Source: Halieaceae bacterium (lineage in GTDB: Bacteria; Pseudomonadota; Gammaproteobacteria; Pseudomonadales; Halieaceae). From it: a stretch of 11,263 nucleotides of DNA. Shown here one piece after another: positions 1 to 5,911 of this stretch. Below the pieces are notes generated by a model. That model was not told the DNA's origin, did no database searches, and saw only the letters and a list, made by a program, of their open reading frames with translations. The stretch covers positions 1 to 11,263 of the forward strand of contig WTHO01000092.1 in assembly GCA_011523115.1 (NCBI GenBank), in the 5' to 3' direction. A program made the translations under genes and the position numbers. Within the stretch, counting starts at the first letter, position 1. Every line of letters begins with the position of its first letter.

Positions 1-1436
1 CATCTGAAACCTTCTACTGGCACGACTATGAAACCTCCGGTGCCGATGTGGCAGAGGATCGGCCCTGGCAGTTCGCAGGGATCCGCACCAACGCTGATCT
101 TGAAATCATCGGTGAGCCGCTGACGCTCTACGCGCGACCCGCTCCGGACCGGCTTCCGCACCCGGCGGCAGTGCGGGTGACGGGCATTACGCCGCAGGAG
201 GCCGAGTCGAAGGGTCACCCCGAGGTGGAGTTCATCCGGCGGATTCACGCTGAGCTCGCGCAGCCCAACACCTGCGGCATTGGTTACAACTCGATTCGGT
301 TTGACGATGAGATTACCCGCTTTGCCCTGTGGCGTAATTTCTTCGATGTCTATGCGCGGGAGTGGCAGAACGGCAACTCTCGTTGGGATCTGCTTGATGT
401 GACCCGCACCTATCGCGCGTTGCGGCCTGAGGGTATCGAGTGGCCGTTGCGTGAGGATGGTCAAACCAGTTTTCGACTTGAGCACCTGACCGCCGCCAAT
501 GGGATTGAGCACGGTGCCGCGCACGACGCCCTGGCGGATGTTGTGGCGACGATCGAGATGGCGAAGTTATTGCGACAAAGTGATGCCGAGTTGTTTACGA
601 CTTTGTTCCGGCAGCGCAGCAAGCGTGCGGTCGGCGCGTTATTGAATCTTGAGCAGTTGACGCCACTGGTTCATGTCTCAGGCATGTTTGGTGGCGCGAG
701 GCACAATCTGGCGGTGGTCGCGCCCGTGGCCTGGCACCCACGCCATCAAAGTGAGGTGATCTGCGTGGATCTCGCCCGGGCGCCAGATTTTCTCGCGCTA
801 GCGCCCGATAGAGTGCGAGAGCTACTTTTTGCACCCCAGGACGAGCTGCCAGAGGGTGTCGAAAGACCGCCTATCAAGACGGTCCGGCTTAACCGGGCGC
901 CGGTGCTGTTACCCGCAAGTTGGGTGGCGGGAGCGACGGCAGAAAGATTGGGGTTGCAAGGTGATGCACACCGCCGTCATCTCGCGGCACTCAGAGAGGC
1001 GCGAGCTGCTGACCCTGCCAAATTCGTGGCGCGTTTTCAGGACATTTGGGAGGAGCGGGCGTTCACCGATCGTTGCGACCCCGATGTCATGCTTTACGAC
1101 GGTTTTATCGGCGACGGAGATCGCGCCCTCTGCGAGCGGGTGTTGTCGAGCTCCCCGGAGGCACTGGCGACGCAGGCCTTTCCCTTTGAGGACCAGCGCT
1201 TGCCAGAGTTGTTGTTTCGCTTCAGGGCGCGCAACTTTCCAGACACCTTGAGCGAAGACGAAACCGCGCAGTGGCATGAACACTGTCGTGAGCAGATAGA
1301 GCATGGCCCTTTCACTTTGCAGCAATTTGAGATCGAACTGGCGGAAGAACGCGCCCGACCAGAGGTGACCAGTGCGACGCTTGCGGCGCTGAATGAACTG
1401 GAGACCTGGGTGATGGCGCTGTCGGCACGGGGATGA
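1..1436 (+). CDS. sbcB: Exodeoxyribonuclease I (3'-5' ssDNA exonuclease), 5' end cut by window edge
   Basis: Digests single-stranded DNA from the 3' end in mismatch repair and recombination, as a cytoplasmic DnaQ-fold enzyme. The frame is open from position 3 with no start codon before the edge, giving 477 visible residues (E. coli SbcB has 475), so only a few N-terminal residues are missing. The DnaQ-type motifs are all present. Exo I is His-Asp-Tyr-Glu-Thr at 21-35, supplying the metal ligands Asp and Glu. Exo II is the Phe-Asp-Asp-Glu segment near visible residues 100-103. Exo III is His-Asp-Ala-Leu-Ala-Asp at visible residues 174-179. The conserved segments NSRWDLLDV, RLEHLTAANGIEH and LVHVSGMFG also match the family. 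The GTG at 48 is an internal valine codon, because a start there would remove Exo I. The gene is followed by a promoter-like gap rather than a close partner, so it probably ends its own transcription unit. No frameshift is seen. Confidence 0.96.
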   Translation, partial: SETFYWHDYETSGADVAEDRPWQFAGIRTNADLEIIGEPLTLYARPAPDRLPHPAAVRVTGITPQEAESKGHPEVEFIRRIHAELAQPNTCGIGYNSIRFDDEITRFALWRNFFDVYAREWQNGNSRWDLLDVTRTYRALRPEGIEWPLREDGQTSFRLEHLTAANGIEHGAAHDALADVVATIEMAKLLRQSDAELFTTLFRQRSKRAVGALLNLEQLTPLVHVSGMFGGARHNLAVVAPVAWHPRHQSEVICVDLARAPDFLALAPDRVRELLFAPQDELPEGVERPPIKTVRLNRAPVLLPASWVAGATAERLGLQGDAHRRHLAALREARAADPAKFVARFQDIWEERAFTDRCDPDVMLYDGFIGDGDRALCERVLSSSPEALATQAFPFEDQRLPELLFRFRARNFPDTLSEDETAQWHEHCREQIEHGPFTLQQFEIELAEERARPEVTSATLAALNELETWVMALSARG

Positions 1437-1443
1437 ACGGCGC

Positions 1444-1449
1444 TACAAT
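1444..1449 (+). promoter_or_regulatory. Candidate -10 box (TACAAT) of a pyrB promoter
   Basis: TACAAT lies eight bases after the sbcB stop and differs from the sigma-70 consensus TATAAT at one position. Transcription would start near 1456-1458 and give a leader of about 165 bases before the pyrB ATG. No good -35 box is seen 16-18 bases upstream, where the sequence still lies inside the sbcB coding end. The call rests on the -10 match and its position. Confidence 0.4.
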
Positions 1450-1486
1450 ACTCGTCAGTTAAGGTGGGTTAGCGCCGGCGGCGACA

Positions 1487-1597
1487 GCGAGCCCCGCTCC
1501 CGCTCGTCAGGGGATGATGCCCAAGTGCAGTGAGCACTGGTTTACCGCGAGTGTGGGTAATGGCGGGAGAGGGGACAACTGCGGGACTTGTCTCTTT
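1487..1597 (+). promoter_or_regulatory. pyrB 5' leader with several potential RNA stems
   Basis: The sequence allows these pairings. 1487-1492 can pair with 1502-1507 (GCGAGC with GCTCGT, one G-T wobble). AGTGC 1524-1528 can pair with GCACT 1534-1538. CTCCCGC 1497-1503 can pair at long range with GCGGGAG 1563-1569. 1569-1578 can pair with 1588-1597 (ten pairs including three G-T wobbles, nine-base loop). The first and third share bases 1502-1503, so they exclude each other. No T-run follows the last stem, so it is not a standard intrinsic terminator, and it ends about 14 bases before the pyrB ribosome site. I recognise no known riboswitch. The stems may be incidental if the overlapping small ORF is real. 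Confidence 0.3.
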
Positions 1598-1639
1598 ATG
1601 ATTCAGAAGTGGGGTGAAATGCATGGAATTTGCCGGTAG
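1514..1639 (+). CDS. Possible 41-residue cysteine-rich leader protein overlapping the pyrB start
   Basis: An ATG-ATG start at 1514/1517 opens a 41-codon frame that ends with TAG at 1637-1639, inside pyrB and in a different frame. I do not recognise the product. It has four cysteines, at residues 5, 23, 26 and 40, with a Cys-Gly-Thr-Cys pair at 23-26. It also has two histidines (8 and 37), two tryptophans (9 and 33) and a glycine-rich middle at 15-20. The composition would suit a small metal-binding or redox protein, but that is inference. AGGGG at 1509-1513 abuts the first ATG and lies three bases from the second, so the ribosome site is marginal. Its stop falls 14 bases beyond the pyrB ATG, so translation of the two could be coupled. 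Alternatives are a regulatory leader peptide, as pyrL is for enteric pyrBI, or a chance open frame in GC-rich DNA. Confidence 0.3.
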   Translation: MMPKCSEHWFTASVGNGGRGDNCGTCLFMIQKWGEMHGICR

Positions 1640-2636
1640 CCACATCTTGACGGTCAGCCAGTTCGAACGCGCCGATGTTGAGCGCTTGTTTGCCGTTGCC
1701 GATGCCATGCGACCCTACGCACATCGAGAGCGGCGCACCAGGGTGCTCGATGGCGCGATTCTCGGGTCGATGTTCTTCGAGCCCTCGACGCGGACCCGCA
1801 TCAGCTTTGGTAGCGCATTTAACCTGTTGGGCGGCGAGGTGCGTGAAACCACGGGCTTTGAGCACTCGGCGATCGCGAAGGGTGAATCACTTTACGATAC
1901 CGCTCGAGTACTGAGTGGTTACTCGGACATCATTGTCATGCGGCATCCCGAGAACGGATCGGTGGCCGAGTTCGCTGCCGCAAGTCGTGTGCCCGTTATC
2001 AATGGCGGTGACGGCGCCAATGAGCACCCAAGTCAGGCATTACTTGATCTCTATACGATTCGATCTGAGTTGGAGGGCCGTGATCGTGGCTTGGACGGGC
2101 TGCGTATCGCGATGGTGGGGGATTTGCGTTACGGCAGAACCGTACACTCGTTGTCCAGGTTGCTCTCATTGTTTGACAGCCTGCAGGTGAGCCTGGTCTC
2201 TCCCGAGGCACTTGGTATGCCCGCAGAGGTCGTTGACAGTCTTCGTGAGGCGGGCCATCAGGTGCTCGAGACCGACTCGCTCGAGACGGGTATCGCTGAT
2301 GTCGATATCGTTTACAGCACGCGCATTCAGGAGGAGCGGTTTGCGAGCCGCGAAGAGGCTGATGTGTACCGGGGTCGTTTTCGGCTCAACCAAAGCGTGT
2401 ACACCGCGAATTGCGAGCCCAATACCGTGATCATGCACCCCTTGCCAAGGGATTCCCGAGAGGGAGCCCAAGAGCTGGATATTGATCTCAACGATAATCC
2501 GAATTTGGCAATTTTCCGGCAGAGCGATAACGGCGTGCTGGTGAGGATGGCGATGTTCGCGCTGATTCTCGATGTCGCCGATCAGGTCTCGCAGCACGAC
2601 GAGCCCGTGAACTGGTACACGGAGCGACGGTTTTGA
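1623..2636 (+). CDS. pyrB: Aspartate carbamoyltransferase, catalytic subunit
   Basis: Joins carbamoyl phosphate and aspartate to form carbamoyl aspartate, the first committed step of pyrimidine synthesis. The product has 337 residues; E. coli PyrB has 311. The carbamoyl-phosphate loop Ser-Thr-Arg-Thr-Arg is at 55-59, with an active-site lysine at 86 in AKGES. HPSQ is at 135-138 and GDLRYGRTVHS at 166-176. Arg234 and Gln236 correspond to the aspartate-binding loop, and HPLPR is at 272-276. I chose ATG 1623 because GGGGTGA at 1611-1617 sits at a good ribosome-site distance and the product then begins like its relatives. GTG 1614 in the same frame is the alternative. No pyrI regulatory gene or pyrC-like partner follows; nudF overlaps the end instead. 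The residues and length fit the longer, pyrI-independent PyrB type I associate with Shewanella and Marinobacter relatives; that assignment is from memory. Confidence 0.96.
   Translation: MEFAGSHILTVSQFERADVERLFAVADAMRPYAHRERRTRVLDGAILGSMFFEPSTRTRISFGSAFNLLGGEVRETTGFEHSAIAKGESLYDTARVLSGYSDIIVMRHPENGSVAEFAAASRVPVINGGDGANEHPSQALLDLYTIRSELEGRDRGLDGLRIAMVGDLRYGRTVHSLSRLLSLFDSLQVSLVSPEALGMPAEVVDSLREAGHQVLETDSLETGIADVDIVYSTRIQEERFASREEADVYRGRFRLNQSVYTANCEPNTVIMHPLPRDSREGAQELDIDLNDNPNLAIFRQSDNGVLVRMAMFALILDVADQVSQHDEPVNWYTERRF
2621..2624 (+). promoter_or_regulatory. Ribosome binding site deciding the TTG start of nudF
   Basis: GGAG lies inside the last codons of pyrB, eight bases before the TTG at 2633. 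It supports that rare start over the later in-frame ATG at 2678, which would remove conserved N-terminal sequence. Confidence 0.55.
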
Positions 2637-3268
2637 CAGATTACCGGCCTCGTTACGGCGCTGGCGACGTTGAAGTGATGCGCCGCGAGCAGAGTTTCAA
2701 TGGCTATTTTTCAGTCGAGACCCTCACCATTCGGCACCGGCTTTTTGAGGGCGGCTGGACGCTGCCGATTCGCCGGGAACTTTTTCAGCGCGGGGATGCA
2801 GTGGGTGTATTACCGTGGGATCCTTTTTCCGACGAACTGGTGCTGATCGAACAGTTTCGAGTAGGAGCGCTGCGTGAGCAGGAAAGTCCCTGGATGCTTG
2901 AGCTGGTGGCGGGCATTGTCGAGCCTGGTGAGTCTGATACGGCGGTGGTGCACCGTGAGGCGGACGAAGAAGCAGGATGCACCTTGGGAAGGTTAGCGCC
3001 GATCGCGACGTTTTACCCCAGTGCAGGGGCGTGCTCCGAACAGATCCGCCTGTTTATCGGTGAGGCAATGAGTGCGAGACCGGGCACGGTGCAGGGTCTG
3101 AAGACTGAACACGAGGATATTCTGGTGCATCAGTTACCCCGCCGTCAGGCGCTTCGGATGCTCGATCAGAATGAGATCAACAACGGACATACGCTGATTG
3201 CACTCCAGTGGCTGGCCCGGCACGGTGATCGCTTGAGAGCTGAATGGGTGGCGTCCAGTGATGTCTGA
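2633..3268 (+). CDS. nudF: ADP-ribose pyrophosphatase (Nudix hydrolase)
   Basis: Hydrolyses ADP-ribose to AMP and ribose 5-phosphate, limiting unwanted ADP-ribosylation in the cytoplasm. The product has 211 residues against 209 in E. coli. The Nudix box is complete at residues 94-116: Gly94, five residues, Glu100, seven residues, then Arg-Glu-Ala-Asp-Glu-Glu-Ala-Gly at 108-115. This supplies the Mg-binding glutamates. The flanking segments FRVGALREQESPWMLELVAG and VIALQWL-like ILIALQWL region match the ADP-ribose-type Nudix enzymes rather than the short MutT type. The start is TTG 2633, in a TTGA overlap with the pyrB stop; GGAG at 2621-2624 and the fit to the E. coli N terminus support it. 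The overlap implies co-transcription and probable translational coupling with pyrB. I am sure of the family and fairly sure that ADP-ribose is the main substrate. Confidence 0.93.
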   Translation: MTDYRPRYGAGDVEVMRREQSFNGYFSVETLTIRHRLFEGGWTLPIRRELFQRGDAVGVLPWDPFSDELVLIEQFRVGALREQESPWMLELVAGIVEPGESDTAVVHREADEEAGCTLGRLAPIATFYPSAGACSEQIRLFIGEAMSARPGTVQGLKTEHEDILVHQLPRRQALRMLDQNEINNGHTLIALQWLARHGDRLRAEWVASSDV

Positions 3269-3294
3269 CCGGGTTCGGTTAGCGGTTAAGAAGC

Positions 3295-4863
3295 GTGTCT
3301 GATACGGTCGCTGAAGATCCCAAGCTAGCGAGGTCAAGCGCGGTTGTCGGCGGCGCGACGATGATCTCGCGGGTATTGGGATTGGTGCGCGATGTGGTAC
3401 TGGCTAATCTGATCGGCGCCAATGGCAACGCCGACGCATTCTTTGTCGCGTTTAAAATCCCGAATTTTCTTCGACGCCTGTTCGCCGAGGGCGCTTTTGC
3501 ACAGGCCTTCGTGCCGGTACTGGCCGACACTCGGGAGCGAGGGGGGGTGTCAGCGGTTCGTGAACTGGTTGACCGGGTCGCCGGCGTGCTGGGTGGCGTG
3601 TTGCTGGGGTTGACCTTATTGACCGTCATGGCGTCACCGCTGGTGGCTACACTCTTTGCACCGGGCTTTTTGCGCGACCCGGCGAAACTCGCACTGACCG
3701 GCGACCTGATCAAGCTCACCTTCCCGTATCTGCTTTTGATTTCTCTGACGGGTTTTGCCGGAGCGATCCTCAACAGCTACCAGCGCTTTGCCCTACCGGC
3801 CCTTACCCCCGTGCTGTTGAACCTCTGTTTGATCGCCGCGGCACTGTGGCTTGCGCCACAGTTTGAAGAGCCTGTGGTGGCATTAGCGCTGGGGGTGCTG
3901 GTGGCGGGTTTCGCGCAACTGCTTCTACAAGTACCGGCCTTGGCCGGCATAGGCCTGGTGCCCAGACCGAGGTGGGCACCCCGGCATGATGGGGTGCGCA
4001 GGATCATGGCGCTAATGGTCCCAGCGCTTTTTGGTGTATCGGTGAGCCAGATCAATCTGCTCCTCGATACCGTGCTGGCATCACTGCTACCCACTGGCAG
4101 TGTGTCATGGCTGTACTACTCCGACCGGTTGACTGAGCTACCGTTGGGGGTGTTTGCCATTGCGATCGCGACGGTGATTCTGCCTACCTTATCCGGTCAA
4201 CGAGCCAGAGCTGACGATCCGGCGTTTTCCGCGACCTTGACGTGGGCTATTCGTAGTGTGCTGTTGATCGCTGTGCCCGCCACCATGGCCCTCATCATGT
4301 TAGCGGAGCCAGTGTTGGCCACACTGTTTCAGTACGGGGCCTTTTCTGCCGACGATCGGATGATGGCTGCAGCGAGCCTGCGGGCTTACGCTGTGGGACT
4401 GGGCGCTTTTATGCTCGTCAAGGTATTGGCACCGGGTTTTTATGCTCGCGAGGATATGCGCACCCCGGTACGTATTGGCATTGTCGCGATGGTGGCCAAT
4501 ATGGTGCTCAATGTGGCCTTGGTTTTCCCGCTGATGTGGTGGTTCAATCTCGGCCACGTCGGTCTGGCACTCGCGACGGCGATCGCGGCGTGGGCCAATG
4601 CGGGGATGCTCTACCGAGGTCTGCGGCGAGACGCCATCTTGTCGCTGAACGCCCTGTCGATCAGGTGGCTCATGCAGATTGCCTTCGGGACCCTCGCCAT
4701 GATGCTGGTGATCTGGTGGATGCTTCCGGAGCTGAGTTTGTGGACAGTATGGCCCTGGTGGCAACGTGCTCTGCAACTCGGTCTTCTGTGCGCGAGCGGG
4801 TTTACCGTTTTTGTTCTGGGTCTGTGGTTGTCGGGCGTGCGCCTGGCTGATCTACGCCATTAG
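3295..4863 (+). CDS. murJ: Lipid II flippase MurJ (MviN), inner membrane
   Basis: Moves the peptidoglycan precursor lipid II from the inner to the outer face of the cytoplasmic membrane. The 522-residue product (E. coli 511) is almost wholly hydrophobic, with many membrane helices of the MOP exporter fold, 14 in the family. Residues that matter in E. coli MurJ are conserved: Arg26 and Arg32 in SRVLGLVRD, Asp47 in ADAFF, Arg60 in NFLRRLF and Arg278 in YYSDRLTELP, matching E. coli R18, R24, D39, R52 and R270. The VKVLAPGFYARED motif is also present. The start is GTG 3295 with only a weak ribosome site (AAGAAG just upstream). It gives eight extra N-terminal residues relative to E. coli, and no better in-frame ATG precedes the conserved region. 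It lies 26 bases after nudF, so it may be the last gene of a pyrB-nudF-murJ unit. Confidence 0.96.
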   Translation: MSDTVAEDPKLARSSAVVGGATMISRVLGLVRDVVLANLIGANGNADAFFVAFKIPNFLRRLFAEGAFAQAFVPVLADTRERGGVSAVRELVDRVAGVLGGVLLGLTLLTVMASPLVATLFAPGFLRDPAKLALTGDLIKLTFPYLLLISLTGFAGAILNSYQRFALPALTPVLLNLCLIAAALWLAPQFEEPVVALALGVLVAGFAQLLLQVPALAGIGLVPRPRWAPRHDGVRRIMALMVPALFGVSVSQINLLLDTVLASLLPTGSVSWLYYSDRLTELPLGVFAIAIATVILPTLSGQRARADDPAFSATLTWAIRSVLLIAVPATMALIMLAEPVLATLFQYGAFSADDRMMAAASLRAYAVGLGAFMLVKVLAPGFYAREDMRTPVRIGIVAMVANMVLNVALVFPLMWWFNLGHVGLALATAIAAWANAGMLYRGLRRDAILSLNALSIRWLMQIAFGTLAMMLVIWWMLPELSLWTVWPWWQRALQLGLLCASGFTVFVLGLWLSGVRLADLRH

Positions 4864-4891
4864 AGTGCGCAAGGCGTGGCTGCTCCCTTGA

Positions 4892-4921
4892 CTGATCTCG
4901 GCTGATCTCGGCTGATCTCGA
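4892..4921 (+). repeat. Three tandem copies of a 10-bp unit upstream of ribF
   Basis: CTGATCTCGG occurs at 4892-4901 and 4902-4911. A third copy at 4912-4921 ends in A instead of G. Each unit holds a GATC (4894, 4904, 4914), so the sites fall on the same face of the helix, and a fourth GATC is at 4949. The repeats fill the gap between murJ and the ribF promoter. They could be a protein-binding array or a replication-slippage product; the sequence alone does not decide. Confidence 0.9.
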
Positions 4922-4940
4922 TTGGGCGGGGCGGTATACT
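4912..4940 (+). promoter_or_regulatory. Likely sigma-70 promoter of the ribF-ileS-lspA-fkpB-ispH operon
   Basis: The -10 box TATACT is at 4935-4940 and differs from TATAAT at one position. Exactly 17 bases upstream, CTGATC at 4912-4917 shares three bases with TTGACA and lies inside the third repeat unit. Transcription would begin near 4947-4948, about 25 bases before the ribF ATG. It is the only promoter-like site seen ahead of the operon. No FMN riboswitch fits in the short leader. Confidence 0.6.
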
Positions 4941-4972
4941 GCGCGTTTGATCGACTAGGAAGACGGGCGGGG

Positions 4973-5908
4973 ATGGAGCTCATCCGCGGCAGGCATAATT
5001 TGCGGCCACATCATCGCGGCTGCGCGGTGACCATTGGCGCGTTTGATGGGGTTCATCTGGGCCATCAGTCGGTGCTGACGCATCTGCGGCAGCAGGCCAA
5101 GTCGTTGGAAGTGCCGACGACGGTTGTGACCTTCGAACCGCTCCCACGCGAATATCTTCGGCCCTTGGAAGCGCCCCCCAGAATCACCACACTCCGTGAC
5201 AAATGGCCCCTGCTTGCAGAATGCGGTGTCGATCGTGTGCTGTGCTTGCCCTTCAACGAGTCGCTCAGGCAGTTGAGTGCCCGAGAGTTTGTTGAGGAGG
5301 TTTTCGTCAGCGGTCTCGGAGTGCGATACCTTGCCTTTGGCGACGATTTTCGGTTCGGTAATCGACGTGAGGGTGATCTGGATTATGTCCGCGCGTTAGC
5401 AGATGAATTTGGCTATGCTGTGGCCCCCACGCCGACCCTGGAGCTAGGCGGCGATCGCGTCAGTAGCACCCGGATCCGCGCAGCCCTGGCAGAGGCGGAC
5501 TTCGAACTCGCAGCGCAGCTATTGGGCAGGCCTTTTGAGTTAGCTGGCCGTGTGTTGCATGGGCAAAAACTGGGTCGGCAGCTTGACGCACCTACGGCGA
5601 ACATCGCGCTTCATCGCATTCGTTCGCCCCTGCAGGGCGTCTATGCGGTCCGTGTATGCGGGGGCGGGCTCGAGGAAGCCCCAGGGGTCGCCAATGTCGG
5701 CGTAAAACCGACCATCGGCGAGAGTCTGGAAGCGACGCTCGAGGTGCATGTATTGGAGGGGTCGCCTGACTTGTATGGCGAACGATTAACGGTGCGGTTT
5801 CGGCATAAACTGCGCGATGAGCAGAAGTTTCCGTCTTTGGACGCCTTAAAGGCGGGTATTGCGGCGGACAAAGCCAATGCCAGAACATGGCTGGCGAACC
5901 ACGGATGA
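4973..5908 (+). CDS. ribF: Bifunctional riboflavin kinase / FAD synthetase
   Basis: Phosphorylates riboflavin to FMN and then adenylylates FMN to FAD in the cytoplasm. The product has 311 residues; E. coli RibF has 313. The N-terminal FAD synthetase domain carries the nucleotidyltransferase motif Gly-Ala-Phe-Asp-Gly-Val-His-Leu-Gly-His at 22-31, the GDDFRFG segment near 123-129 and SSTRIR at 164-169. The C-terminal kinase domain shows LGRQLDAPTAN ending at 210 and a probable catalytic glutamate in LEVHVLEG near 257. I chose ATG 4973 because the protein then begins MELIRG, like E. coli MKLIRG. The longer frame from TTG 4922 would start before the expected transcription start and overlap the -10 box. 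Purine-rich sequence at 4957-4963 and the G-rich run just before ATG may bind the ribosome. It is the first gene of the operon, three bases before ileS. Confidence 0.96.
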   Translation: MELIRGRHNLRPHHRGCAVTIGAFDGVHLGHQSVLTHLRQQAKSLEVPTTVVTFEPLPREYLRPLEAPPRITTLRDKWPLLAECGVDRVLCLPFNESLRQLSAREFVEEVFVSGLGVRYLAFGDDFRFGNRREGDLDYVRALADEFGYAVAPTPTLELGGDRVSSTRIRAALAEADFELAAQLLGRPFELAGRVLHGQKLGRQLDAPTANIALHRIRSPLQGVYAVRVCGGGLEEAPGVANVGVKPTIGESLEATLEVHVLEGSPDLYGERLTVRFRHKLRDEQKFPSLDALKAGIAADKANARTWLANHG

Positions 5909-5911
5909 GTT

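Noticed and set aside
48..1436. sbcB beginning at GTG 48
   Set aside because: The same frame continues to the left edge and encodes the essential Exo I motif at 21-35, so 48 is internal.
1437..1622. Known structured RNA (SRP RNA, RNase P RNA, 6S RNA, PyrR-type leader) ahead of pyrB
   Set aside because: None of the conserved segments of these RNAs that I can recall are present, so the region is reported only as a leader with potential stems.
3279..3773. 164-codon open frame on the minus strand over murJ
   Set aside because: Rich in Ser, Thr, Arg and Pro with no domain, it is typical of antisense reading of a hydrophobic GC-rich gene.
4892..4921. CRISPR or mobile-element interpretation of the 10-bp repeats
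   Set aside because: The units are contiguous with no spacers, far too short for CRISPR repeats, and no cas gene, transposase or terminal inverted repeat is nearby.
4922..4972. Longer ribF starting at TTG 4922
   Set aside because: The extension overlaps the -10 box and expected transcription start, and it has no counterpart in RibF. ATG 4973 gives the family N terminus.
4864..4972. FMN riboswitch ahead of ribF
   Set aside because: The expected transcript leader is only about 25 bases and contains none of the conserved FMN aptamer elements I know.
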